Shown here: positions 43,658 to 52,036 of the stretch, one piece after another | Numbering within the stretch: the first letter of the stretch is position 1 | How the letters are laid out: each line of letters begins with the position of its first letter | Assembly (NCBI GenBank): GCA_016703425.1 | Contig: JADJCA010000029.1 | Coordinates: 248,001 to 312,000, forward strand | From: Myxococcales bacterium | Lineage (GTDB): Bacteria; Myxococcota_A; Polyangia; Polyangiales; Polyangiaceae | Direction: 5' to 3' | Length of the DNA: 64,000 nucleotides | Notes under the pieces: model-generated | What the model saw: only the letters and a program-made list of their open reading frames with translations | Told to the model about the DNA's origin: nothing | Databases searched by the model: none | Made by a program: the position numbers and the translations under genes

Positions 43658-45574
43658 CTACTCCGCCGCGATCAGCAGCGGCCGCTTCTTCTTCGACTCG
43701 GCTTCCATGCGGAGCGCCGACTCGGGGAGCACGATGGTGCCCTGGCCCTCGGGCAGCGCGAGATCTTGATTCTTCGCGTACACGGGGTGCCGGCCGTGCT
43801 CCTTGTTCCACTCGGCGACGGTCGCCGTCTTGTGCATCTTCTCGACGATCTGCCGCCAGCCGACGCCGGTGTTGTACGCGCAGAAGCTGATTTCGCCGGC
43901 CTGCGTGCCGTAGGGAATGATGCACATCTCGGTGCGGCGGAAGTCGTAGTTCCAGAGATCTTGGAACCACATGCCGGCGACGAAGAGCACGCGCCACTCG
44001 AACTCGGCGGCGTCGCTCTCGAACTCGCCGACCTTGCCGCCACGGTTCCCCGTCTGGCTCATGAACTGCTTCACGAGATCGTAGAAGGAGAAGCCAGGCG
44101 GCGCTTTCTCCGAGTCGAAGTTCTTGAAGAGCGCGAGCACCAGCTCGGCGAGCGTGACGGCCTTGCCCTGCGCGGCGTCGGTGATGTCGCCGATGTCCCA
44201 GAGGAGCTGCTCGACGTTCAGGAAGTCCATGAGCGGCACCATCTGCTTGGTGCGCTTGTTCACGAAGAGGACTGTGCCGACGCCGCAGTTGGGGTGGCAT
44301 CCACACTTCATGGAGCCCCACTCGGCCTTCTCGCCCATCATCAGATCGGTGAGATCGCTGAACGGCCCGAGCGCCGAGAGGGGAAACCAATCGCGGTGCG
44401 GCGAGGTGACGCCGAGCTGATTGGATAGATCGTGGGCGAGGTGACTCAGCGTGTAGCGCTGCTCTCGCCGCAGCTCGTCAGAGATGTCTTCGTCGCGGCC
44501 CGTGAAGCTCACCGGCTGGAAGCTGACGACGGTGATCTTGTCGGCGTTGGCGATGGCAAAATCAACGACGGGTCCCACCTGATCGTTGTTGATGCCGTTC
44601 ACCACGGTGACGACGAGGACCACGTCGATCCCAGCGGCGTGCAGGTTCTCGATGGCGCGGAGCTTCACGTCGAAGAGGTTTTTGACCTTTCGGTGTGAGT
44701 TGGCCTCGTTGGTGACGCCGTCGAACTGCAAGTACGCGATGCGGAGGCCCGCCTCCTTGGCTTGCTTGGCGAACTCCGGATCCTGCGCGAAGCGCACGCC
44801 GTTGGTGGCGCACTGAACGCAGAAGTAGCCGACCTCTCGGGCGTAACGAATGGCCGGCAGAAAGTGCGGCGACAGCGTCGGCTCGCCGCCGGAGAACTGC
44901 ACGCTCATCTGACGACGCGGCTTGATCGTCATCGAGTCGTCTAAGAGCTTCTGCACGTCGGCCCACGTCAGCTCGTGCACGTAGCCGACCTGATTGGCGT
45001 CCATGAAACATGGATCGCACATCATGTTGCAGCGGTTCGTGAGGTCGACCGTGAGGACGGAGCCGCGACCGTATTTGACGGTGGAGCTGCCGTGGTTACG
45101 GAGCGTCGACAAGGGCGCGAGATAGTCGCGGCCCGGGTAGAGTTTCTCGATGCGCTCCAAGAACTTCGGGTCGATCGAGATGACGTCTTCGACGGCGCCG
45201 TGTTTGGGGCACGACTTCTTCATCTTCACGACGCCGTCTTCGAGGACGATCGAGGCGCGAACCTCGCCGGGCTTCTCGTCGATGAGGTCAGAGACGGCGC
45301 GGCGGCCCGAGAGGATCTCGGCGCGCACTTCCTTCACGCAGGAGGGACACAGGGAGTCGGTCTCGCGCGGCCACCCGAACGTAGGGAACGTGCGCTCGCG
45401 GCGCTTGAGCAGCGGACCGGGAGCCCAAGAAGGCGAGGGCGCGGGCCGCTCGAAGGCCTTGTTGAAGCGCTGCACGAGAGGCCAGGCGGCTTTCGCGGCA
45501 CCGGAAGCGAGGCGCTCGGCCAAGCGGAGGGCGGCCTCGGCCTGATGGGGCCCCCCGTCGAGTGATTCAGTCAT
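43658..45574 (-). CDS. Radical SAM protein of the Tes/MJ0619-like family
   Basis: A 638-residue cytosolic enzyme. The N-terminal region has a zinc-like Cys pair (LCPSCVKEVRAEILSG, Cys 76 and 79) and CPKHG (Cys 122), as in tetraether lipid synthase (Tes) and MJ0619-type proteins, where the text CP.C....... and K.CPEHG recurs. The radical SAM motif CNMMCDPC supplies Cys 182, 186 and 189 after VLTVDLTNR, followed by QFSGGEPTLSP. Further Cys (MKCGCHPNCGVGTV and the C-terminal MCIIPYGTQAGEISFCAYN) could bind an extra cluster. Tes couples lipid chains carbon to carbon and related enzymes methylate pterins; the substrate here is unknown. ATG 45574 is chosen; no good ribosome binding site. Confidence 0.8.
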   Translation of the reverse strand: MTESLDGGPHQAEAALRLAERLASGAAKAAWPLVQRFNKAFERPAPSPSWAPGPLLKRRERTFPTFGWPRETDSLCPSCVKEVRAEILSGRRAVSDLIDEKPGEVRASIVLEDGVVKMKKSCPKHGAVEDVISIDPKFLERIEKLYPGRDYLAPLSTLRNHGSSTVKYGRGSVLTVDLTNRCNMMCDPCFMDANQVGYVHELTWADVQKLLDDSMTIKPRRQMSVQFSGGEPTLSPHFLPAIRYAREVGYFCVQCATNGVRFAQDPEFAKQAKEAGLRIAYLQFDGVTNEANSHRKVKNLFDVKLRAIENLHAAGIDVVLVVTVVNGINNDQVGPVVDFAIANADKITVVSFQPVSFTGRDEDISDELRREQRYTLSHLAHDLSNQLGVTSPHRDWFPLSALGPFSDLTDLMMGEKAEWGSMKCGCHPNCGVGTVLFVNKRTKQMVPLMDFLNVEQLLWDIGDITDAAQGKAVTLAELVLALFKNFDSEKAPPGFSFYDLVKQFMSQTGNRGGKVGEFESDAAEFEWRVLFVAGMWFQDLWNYDFRRTEMCIIPYGTQAGEISFCAYNTGVGWRQIVEKMHKTATVAEWNKEHGRHPVYAKNQDLALPEGQGTIVLPESALRMEAESKKKRPLLIAAE

Positions 45575-45677
45575 GAAACGTACCCCGGCAAGGCATTGGC
45601 GACGGCGCACTATAGCAAACGAAGGCGCCCTCGCGCGACGTCGGCGGAAACCGGCCTTTCACGGTCCTGAATCGCCG

Positions 45678-45683
45678 TACCCT
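45678..45683 (+). promoter_or_regulatory. TACCCT box 8 nt before yjbQ
   Basis: TACCCT is followed by GCGGCACC and ATG 45692. The surrounding bases resemble those before the RCC1 gene at 22997. It is a candidate -10 element for a leaderless transcript. Confidence 0.5.
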
Positions 45684-45691
45684 GCGGCACC

Positions 45692-46105
45692 ATGAAGGCG
45701 TTCACCGAATACCTGACCATGCACACCAAGAAGCCGAAGGAGCTCGTTCGCCTGACGCCGACCTTGGAGAAAATCTTGAGCAAGAGCGGCGTGACGGACG
45801 GCATGATGCTCGTCAGCGCGATGCACATCACCGCGGGCGTATTCGTTAACGACAACGAAGCCGGACTCCACGACGACATCTGGGAGTGGCTCCAGAAGCT
45901 CGCGCCCGAGGGTCCCGACTATCGCCATCACCGGACCGGCGAAGACAACGGCGACGCACACCTCAAGTCGCTGCTCATTCACCACGAGGTCATCGTTCCG
46001 GTGACCGCCGCGCGCCTCGACCTCGGGCCTTGGCAAGAGGTGTTCTACGCGGAGTTCGACGGCTGTCGCGACAAGCGCATCGTCATCAAGGTGATGGGTG
46101 CGTAA
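45692..46105 (+). CDS. yjbQ: YjbQ-family protein (secondary thiamine-phosphate synthase family)
   Basis: A 137-residue single-domain protein covering the whole UPF0047/YjbQ fold: an N-terminal strand, then GMMLVSAMHITAGVFVNDNE, the metal-binding HHRTGEDNGDAHLKSLLIHH block, and the final GPWQEVFYAEFDGCRDKRIV. Family members have weak thiamine-phosphate synthase activity; the real role is unclear. Its stop overlaps the start of the next gene (GTG 46098), so the following lipoprotein is translated from the same message. Confidence 0.93.
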   Translation: MKAFTEYLTMHTKKPKELVRLTPTLEKILSKSGVTDGMMLVSAMHITAGVFVNDNEAGLHDDIWEWLQKLAPEGPDYRHHRTGEDNGDAHLKSLLIHHEVIVPVTAARLDLGPWQEVFYAEFDGCRDKRIVIKVMGA

Positions 46106-47318
46106 CGTCCGGCGCGCTCCGCGTCACGCATGGTGCTCGTGGCTAGCGGTGGGCCTCGCGGCGTGCGGCTCACCGGCGCCCCCGGCGGCGTCGCCAGCGA
46201 CGCCTCGCGTCTCTGCGGCGCCTGACCTGACGGCCCTCAAGGTGGCGCTCGCCGCCGTCGATGCGCGCCTCGCGCGTCGTCTCGGGCAGGTCGCCAAGGA
46301 CACGAGTCACCTGTTTCCCGAAGAGGCGCCCGCGTCGCGGATTCCTGCGCTCTTCGACTTCGACGCGCGCCTCGCCGTCCTGCGGCGCGCCGAGGCGGCC
46401 CTCGCAGAGACGCAGCAGGCCCCCGAGCGCCTCCTCGTTCGTCAGGAGCTGGCGCGCCTCGAGAACGAGCGGGAGCTGCCGAGCTCGGGGAGCGCCATCG
46501 TTCGTTCCCTCGTGCCGCTCTTGCCCGCGCCCTTCAAGCCGTCGCTTGACGCAGGGCAGCGCGCCAGCGTCGATGAAGGGCTCGCGAAGTGCCTCGATCG
46601 CATCGGCGTCTCGCTGAAGAATGGAGGCCTCGGGTCGATGCAATTGGCCGAGATGGACGATTCGCTCGATGCGTTCGAGCGTGGTGCCGCGGGCCTCGTG
46701 GCGACATCGGCGGCAGTGGCGCGACTGCGCATTTCCATTCAGGGCTCGCCGCCGCATCGCGGCGAGGTGCTCCCCGCCTGGGAGGTGACGCGGCGCCGCG
46801 TCGAGCTCTTCGCGGGACCGTTACCGGCGGACCTGAGCTCTGCCCTCGTGGTCGCGGAGCGCTCCTTCGCGTCGGCCAACGGCGCGGCTTTGAACGCTCT
46901 GCGCCAGGCGCGCGAGGAGTCCGGGAGTCGCGCTCTGTCGCGCCTCGTGGGCCCCGCGGCCAGTGAATCGTTGCCGCTCCCGGCGCCGGAGCAGGTGCCG
47001 CTCCACGCGCTCCTCGAAGCCTTGGCGCAGAACGAGGACCCGGCGGGGCTGCTCGAACTGTCGCTCGTCCTCGGCCGTTGGGCGCTCGCCCTTCATCAGG
47101 ACCGAATGCTTCTGGCGAATGTCGAAGGACCGCGGGGTCTCGCGCTCGATGAGTCCGACCAGGCGCGCGCCCTTCGCTTCGCGCTGGTGCGTCCGGAGGA
47201 GGCCCTGACGCTCGCCCTCGCGGCCTTGACCGTCCTACCGGCTCCTGCCGCGCGGGCGCGGGCGTGGCTCGCCATGGGGGTCCCACGCCCCGGCGACGTG
47301 CGCGGCCGGCTTCCGTAA
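46098..47318 (+). CDS. Lipoprotein of unknown function
   Basis: A 406-residue protein. GTG 46098 overlaps the end of yjbQ by eight bases. The N terminus is short (MRNVRRAPRHAWCSWLAVGL) with the lipobox GLAAC. The mature part is almost all helix, rich in Ala, Leu and Arg with long amphipathic stretches (LAVLRRAEAALAETQQAPER, PALFDFDARLA) and no recognised domain. It may cooperate with the pseudokinase encoded 175 bases downstream, but only gene order suggests this. Confidence 0.7.
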   Translation: MRNVRRAPRHAWCSWLAVGLAACGSPAPPAASPATPRVSAAPDLTALKVALAAVDARLARRLGQVAKDTSHLFPEEAPASRIPALFDFDARLAVLRRAEAALAETQQAPERLLVRQELARLENERELPSSGSAIVRSLVPLLPAPFKPSLDAGQRASVDEGLAKCLDRIGVSLKNGGLGSMQLAEMDDSLDAFERGAAGLVATSAAVARLRISIQGSPPHRGEVLPAWEVTRRRVELFAGPLPADLSSALVVAERSFASANGAALNALRQAREESGSRALSRLVGPAASESLPLPAPEQVPLHALLEALAQNEDPAGLLELSLVLGRWALALHQDRMLLANVEGPRGLALDESDQARALRFALVRPEEALTLALAALTVLPAPAARARAWLAMGVPRPGDVRGRLP

Positions 47319-47493
47319 GTGCCCGTTTTGGCGGCGTTCCCCGCGCCCTCCGCGCCGCCGAGTCCATGTACACTGGAGCCGCCCTCGCTCCGATCATGGC
47401 CCGACCGATCTTCGCCCGACCGATCTCACCGTGCGCGCCGCAGCTCGGCGTCTCGACTTGCCCGGCCCCGCCTTCCGTCGAAGGAGGAGCTTC

Positions 47494-49578
47494 GTGACGT
47501 CGCGCGAAAGCATGCGCGGCAACGCGCGCGCCATTGGCTCGCTCGTCAAGGGTAAGTGGCGCATCACCCGCGTCCTCCGGGCCGGGAGCGCCGCGGGGCT
47601 CTACGTGGCGACGGCGCGCACCGGAAGTCCGGTCTCGCTCAAGATCGTGCACGCTCACCTCGCCCAGGACGAGCGCATCAAGAAGCGTCTCACCGAGGAG
47701 GCAGAGCTGGCGGGGCTCGTGAATCACAGCGGCGTCTTGCGCGCGCTCGACGAAGACGTCACCGAAGAGGGCGCTCCGCTCCTGTTGCTCGAACCGCTCG
47801 AAGGCGAGACGCTCGACGCTCGCTGTCGACGCAAGGGCGGCAGCCTCCCCATCGAAGAGGTCTTGGACATCGCCGACCTGCTCCTCGACATCTTGCGAGC
47901 CGCCCACGAAGCCGGCGTCTTGCACTTCGAAATCTCCCCCGCGAACGTGTTCCTCACGAACACCGGCCTGCTCAAGGTTCTGGACCTCGGGGCCCTCGAC
48001 GCGCGCCCTCGCACCCTGCTCGAGCGTTCGCAACACTCGGCCCGCTGGCCCGTGGCCTTCACGGCGCCCGAGCTTCTGCTCGATGAGAGCTCCGATGCCC
48101 GGTCGGACTTTTGGGCCGTCGGCGCGCTGCTCTACCGCCTCGTGACCGGTGGCATGGCGCGCTCGCCCGACGCCCCGCCCGAGTCGGTAGCGAGCGTGCC
48201 GGTCCGTGCTCTCAAGGGCTCGCCGCTGGACCTTCCGCGCGCCTTCGTCAGCATCGTCGATCGCGCGCTCGAGTTCGATCGCGCCGATCGTTGGCCCGAT
48301 GTCGACTCGTTGCAGCAAGCCTTGCGCTGGGCGAGGCGCTCGCTCGAGGGGGGCTTCGGGCGCGGCGAGCCGTCGCCGCTCGCGGAGCAAGCGCGGCTCC
48401 TCCGGCAGAAGAGCGCGCGCCCCCTCGCCGAAGAGGGCGCCAGCGGTCCGCCCTCCGTGACGCAAATGAATCGCGTCAACGACAGCGCCGCCCCTGGCAC
48501 CTCGCCGGCGGAGACGCCACAAGCGGTCGCGCCGGGCGTCGAACAGACGCTCGTGGGGCACGCGGCGGGCAAGGACTCGCCGCCGCCCGACGCGCCGCGC
48601 GTCGCCCTCCGCCGCGTGTCGGAGCCGACCTTGCAGAGTGCATCGATCGCGCCCGATTCGCGCCGTCGTGAGACGCCGCTCCGGCCCGAGTCGGCGGTGA
48701 CCCTGGACGTGCGCAGCCCCGACATCCCCAGGCCGCCGCGAGTTCCCGGCGCCGACCTCACGTCGGAGAGCGCGCCCGAAGCCCGCGATTCGGCGCGGAT
48801 GCCCGCGGAGGATGAGCCCGACACGCTCATTCGCGCAGCTCCGCGCGGCGACGCGACGGTCGTCGACCTGGCTCCCCGCGCTCCGTCTCCCACACCGCCG
48901 CGAGCCGCGCGACAAGAGAGACACGAGCCGCCGCCGCCGACCGTTCGCCTGCCGGGTCGCTCGAAGGCTCGCGTGCCCGCGAAGCCGCTCGTCATCGCCG
49001 GCGTGCTCGGCGTGCTGGCGGGCGCCGCGTTCTTCATCTTCCTGCCGCGGCAAGGCTCGCGCAAGGCCACCATCGACGCGGCCTTCGCCACGCCGTCGTC
49101 GCAGTTGGCGCTCACGGTGGCCGACGAGGCCGGCGCCGCCCCGGTCAACGCCGCCAACGCCGCCGACGCGGGCGGGCCTTTGGCCGTCGGCGGCGACGCG
49201 AACGCGTCGGAGGCCGCGGTCGTTGGCGAGAAGACCGACGCCGGCAGCGGCGCGGAGGCCGTCGCGCAAGGTGACGCTGCTGTCGTGGACGAAGCCGCCG
49301 CGGAGCTCGAGGCGCGGCTCGCGGCGGAGCGGCGGCGCCGCCGCGAGCGAGAGCGAGAGCGAGCGCTGCAGCAGGCCGCAGAGGAGGCCGGCACGAGCGT
49401 CGCGGAGCCGAGCGAAGCGGGGCCGTCGCCCGCCGTTGCGGTTCGCGAGGTCGACGCCGAGGCTCCCGCGCCGCGAGCCGCCGCGAGCGAATCACCGCGA
49501 AAGCCGTCGCCCGCGGAGAGCACCGACGCCAGCGCGCCGCGTCGCGCCGCACCTGCGGAAGAAGACGGCGGAACGTGA
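47494..49578 (+). CDS. Predicted membrane-bound pseudokinase (Hanks-type fold)
   Basis: A 694-residue protein. GTG 47494 is preceded by AAGGAGGAG. The N-terminal 280 residues follow a Ser/Thr kinase fold, with Lys 50 kept in VSLKIVHAH and Glu in the TEEAELAGLVNH helix. However, the Gly loop is RAGSAAGLY, the catalytic HRD is H144-F-E146 (HFEISPANVF), and DFG is D164-L-G; the catalytic Asp is missing. A long Pro/Ala/Ser-rich linker (residues 300-510) with predicted phospho-threonine-like TLIRAAP and TVRLPG segments precedes a transmembrane helix (VIAGVLGVLAGAAFFIFL) and a Glu/Arg-rich coiled tail. It overlaps the GT2 gene by four bases. Confidence 0.85.
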   Translation: MTSRESMRGNARAIGSLVKGKWRITRVLRAGSAAGLYVATARTGSPVSLKIVHAHLAQDERIKKRLTEEAELAGLVNHSGVLRALDEDVTEEGAPLLLLEPLEGETLDARCRRKGGSLPIEEVLDIADLLLDILRAAHEAGVLHFEISPANVFLTNTGLLKVLDLGALDARPRTLLERSQHSARWPVAFTAPELLLDESSDARSDFWAVGALLYRLVTGGMARSPDAPPESVASVPVRALKGSPLDLPRAFVSIVDRALEFDRADRWPDVDSLQQALRWARRSLEGGFGRGEPSPLAEQARLLRQKSARPLAEEGASGPPSVTQMNRVNDSAAPGTSPAETPQAVAPGVEQTLVGHAAGKDSPPPDAPRVALRRVSEPTLQSASIAPDSRRRETPLRPESAVTLDVRSPDIPRPPRVPGADLTSESAPEARDSARMPAEDEPDTLIRAAPRGDATVVDLAPRAPSPTPPRAARQERHEPPPPTVRLPGRSKARVPAKPLVIAGVLGVLAGAAFFIFLPRQGSRKATIDAAFATPSSQLALTVADEAGAAPVNAANAADAGGPLAVGGDANASEAAVVGEKTDAGSGAEAVAQGDAAVVDEAAAELEARLAAERRRRRERERERALQQAAEEAGTSVAEPSEAGPSPAVAVREVDAEAPAPRAAASESPRKPSPAESTDASAPRRAAPAEEDGGT

Positions 49579-50303
49579 TGCCCCAGCGCATCGCCATCTT
49601 GATGCCGTCGTTCGACGAGCCTCGCCTCCGCGCAACGCTCGATGAGCTGGCTCGCGCCGCCGAAGCGTTCGCGTCGTTGCGTGTCTTCTTGGTCGACGAC
49701 GGCGCCCCTGCGCCCGTGGACGTCGCGGCGCTCCCCGGCCCCTCGGAGCGCTTCTCCGTGCGACTCGCCCGTCATGTCATCAACCTCGGCCAAGGCGCGG
49801 CCCTCGAGACGGCGCGCTGCCTCGCGCTCCAAGATGCGCCCTTCGACGCCTACGTCACCATGGACGCCGACGGGCAACACTCGGTCGCGGATCTCGCGCC
49901 GCTCGTCTTCGCCATCACGTCCGGCGCCGACGTCGCGCTCGGCGATCGCTTCGCGGGGGGCTCGCGCATTCCTCGTGTTCGCGCCGCCGTCCTCTACGCG
50001 GCGCGGCTCTTTGAGTCGCTGCTCGTCGGACGACCGCTCGGCGACGCGCACAACGGCCTGCGCGCGTTTTCGCATCGCGCCATCGCGTCGCTCAAGATCC
50101 GTCAGGCGCGCATGGCCCACGCGACGGAGATCGTGCTCGCCGTTTGCCGCTCGGGTCACCGCGTCGTGGAGGTGCCCGTCACCGTGCACTACACGCCCGA
50201 GTCGCGCCGCCGGGGGCAAAGCTCGCTCGGCGCTCTCGCCATCGTCGCGGACTTGCTCCGGCGTTACCTCTTCGGCGCTGGTCCAGCGAGCACGACGCGA
50301 TGA
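49575..50303 (+). CDS. Family 2 glycosyltransferase (polyprenyl-phosphate type)
   Basis: A 242-residue protein of the DPM1/GtrB-like GT2 group. The GT-A fold shows IAILMPSFDEPRLRATLDEL, VFLVDDGAPAP, LGQGAALETARCLAL and the DxD-like metal site TMDADGQHSVADLAPLV, followed by ALGDRFAGGSRIP. The C terminus has basic residues but no membrane helices. GTG 49575 and ATG 49578 are both possible starts; they overlap the stop of the pseudokinase gene. The DUF2304 gene follows at once, a pairing well known from polyprenyl-linked sugar transfer clusters. Confidence 0.9.
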   Translation: MMPQRIAILMPSFDEPRLRATLDELARAAEAFASLRVFLVDDGAPAPVDVAALPGPSERFSVRLARHVINLGQGAALETARCLALQDAPFDAYVTMDADGQHSVADLAPLVFAITSGADVALGDRFAGGSRIPRVRAAVLYAARLFESLLVGRPLGDAHNGLRAFSHRAIASLKIRQARMAHATEIVLAVCRSGHRVVEVPVTVHYTPESRRRGQSSLGALAIVADLLRRYLFGAGPASTTR

Positions 50304-50680
50304 CGCTCGCCTCGGCAGCGCTGCTCGTCGTCGTCTGGGGACTCTTCGTCTTCGACGCCGTCACGCTCCGCGGCCCTGCGCGCCGCATGCTCGCGCTCGA
50401 GGCGTGCTTCTTTCTGGCCGGTTCCGTGCTCATCGCCTCACCGGACAGCGTGACGAGTCTAGCGAACCGCGTGGGCATCGGTCGCGGCGCCGATTTCGTC
50501 TCGTACATGGCCGCCATCTGGCTCGCTCGCGAGTCGCTGGTGAATCGGCGGAGGCGCCTTGAGCTCGACGACCGCCTCACGGAGACCGTTCGCGCAGTGG
50601 CACTCCTCCAAGCTAAAGAGGTCGTGGGCACGCCTCAGCGGGGGCAATCGTCGGGCGAGTCGGCCTCGACGACGACGTAG
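50300..50680 (+). CDS. DUF2304 membrane protein
   Basis: A 126-residue protein with three hydrophobic helices (LASAALLVVVWGLFVFDAVT, MLALEACFFLAGSVLIA, and FVSYMAAIWLA) and then a C-terminal basic helix (ARESLVNRRRRLELDDRLTE), the DUF2304 layout. Such proteins usually pair with GT2 enzymes, probably as the membrane partner for polyprenyl-phosphate sugar synthesis. ATG 50300 overlaps the GT2 stop (ATGA). The 3' end overlaps the convergent membrane protein gene by 46 bases. Confidence 0.85.
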   Translation: MTLASAALLVVVWGLFVFDAVTLRGPARRMLALEACFFLAGSVLIASPDSVTSLANRVGIGRGADFVSYMAAIWLARESLVNRRRRLELDDRLTETVRAVALLQAKEVVGTPQRGQSSGESASTTT

Positions 50681-51987
50681 CGCACCACGTCGCCTCGAAG
50701 CGGCGCGGCGTACAGGACGTTCCACGGCGGACGAGCGATGCAGAGCCGCGCACCCTCCTTGCGCGGCGCGAGAAGCGCCGCGTCGACGCGCTTCTTCTTG
50801 AGCTCTTCGAAGCTCGACCCAGAAGGACGAACGTAGGCGCCACCGGTGCTGGCGATGACGACGGCTGCGAAGCCGGAGCATGCGAGCGCGACGAGCGGTC
50901 TTGATGCCGGCGGCGTTGCTCGAAGCGCGAGCGCCACCAAGATGAGCATCCAAACCATGTAGTAGCGAAGCTCGTGGCTCTGGGGCATGAACGCGACGAC
51001 CCCCGTCAGGAGCAGAAAGGCCCACCGCTGCGTCTTGGTCAGCTTGCCCGCGCGCCAGGCCCACGCGAGCAGAACGAGCAGGAGCACGACGTACGCGCCA
51101 AAGAATCCGCCCATTCGATACCCGGGGTGATCGGGCGGCGTCCACTGATCGACGCTCCATCGCCCCGCGTCGCTGAGGGGGCGAAGGCCCACCTCGAAGA
51201 CGGACGCGAAGAAGCGAAGCGGCCGCGGCGCGTTCTCGAGCCACGTCGGCGCCGACGCGTAAGGGCTGTCGAGGCCCGGCATGGTGAAGGGCCCGATTCG
51301 CAGCTCGACGGGGTAAGCGGGGTTGCCGTGGCGCAGGAGGTTCTTGAGCGGCCAAGCGAACACGAGCGGCGCGCCGAGCGCGAGCGTCAGGCGTTCGCGC
51401 CGAGCGGCGCGCGTCGCGAGCAGGACAAGGGCCAAGAGCACCGGCGGCGCCAACTGAAAGCGCAAGTGCGCGGCGCCGGAAGCCAGTGCGAGCCCGACCA
51501 CGGCATCGCGCGCGCTCGGCGCGTCTGTCCTCTCGAAGGCACGGAGGACGAGCAGCACCAGGCACGCCAGCGAGACGTTCGCCGGCAGATCGACGTACGA
51601 CGCGCTCGCGTGCGTTTGCACCAGCGGCACAGCGAAGAGCGCGAGCACCCCGTGATGAAACGGAACCGCGAACCAGCGGCGCACGAGCCACGCAAAGAGT
51701 GGGATGGAGGAGAAGGCGACGAGGTTCGCCGCTTCGGGGCGGCCCGTGAGGCGCCAGAGGAGCCCCTGCGCGATCTCCCCGCCGAGGGGAAAGCCCTCGA
51801 AACGTCCCTGATTCAATCGCGAGAAGACGAAGCTGTCGCCGCCCACGATGCCCACGAGCCGGGCGGCAAACGGCAGGTGGTAGTACCAAACGTCCCACGC
51901 CTGCGAGACGTCGAGCCACGCGGCGAGGCCCGTCATGGCCAAGAGCGCCGCCGCCAGCACCATGAGCGCGCGATCGAGGAGCGCCAT
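50635..51987 (-). CDS. Polytopic membrane protein, glycosyltransferase-like
   Basis: A 450-residue protein with about ten membrane helices (AAALLAMTGLAAWLDVSQAW, ACLVLLVLRAF, LLALVLLATRAARRERLTLA). The first loop contains WDVWYYHLPFAARL, an Asp-bearing loop as in GT-C transferases such as ArnT or PMT, and the region FSRLNQGRFEGFPLGG follows. The C-terminal soluble tail (SSFEELKKKRVDAALLAPRK, RLCIARPPWNVLYAAP) resembles those of GT39/83 proteins. A GT-C sugar transferase using the polyprenyl donor made by the neighbouring GT2 is plausible. ATG 51987 or GTG 51990 is the start. Confidence 0.75.
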   Translation of the reverse strand: MALLDRALMVLAAALLAMTGLAAWLDVSQAWDVWYYHLPFAARLVGIVGGDSFVFSRLNQGRFEGFPLGGEIAQGLLWRLTGRPEAANLVAFSSIPLFAWLVRRWFAVPFHHGVLALFAVPLVQTHASASYVDLPANVSLACLVLLVLRAFERTDAPSARDAVVGLALASGAAHLRFQLAPPVLLALVLLATRAARRERLTLALGAPLVFAWPLKNLLRHGNPAYPVELRIGPFTMPGLDSPYASAPTWLENAPRPLRFFASVFEVGLRPLSDAGRWSVDQWTPPDHPGYRMGGFFGAYVVLLLVLLAWAWRAGKLTKTQRWAFLLLTGVVAFMPQSHELRYYMVWMLILVALALRATPPASRPLVALACSGFAAVVIASTGGAYVRPSGSSFEELKKKRVDAALLAPRKEGARLCIARPPWNVLYAAPLRGDVVRYVVVEADSPDDCPR

Positions 51988-52036
51988 CACCGCGCAAGCC
52001 CGCTTCGCGCCAACGCGCCTATCGGAGCTCGCGTGG

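Noticed and set aside
46534..49269. 911-codon minus-strand frame
   Set aside because: It runs antisense through the lipoprotein and pseudokinase genes, is dominated by Arg, Gly and Ala, and contains no domain; typical shadow frame of GC-rich coding DNA.
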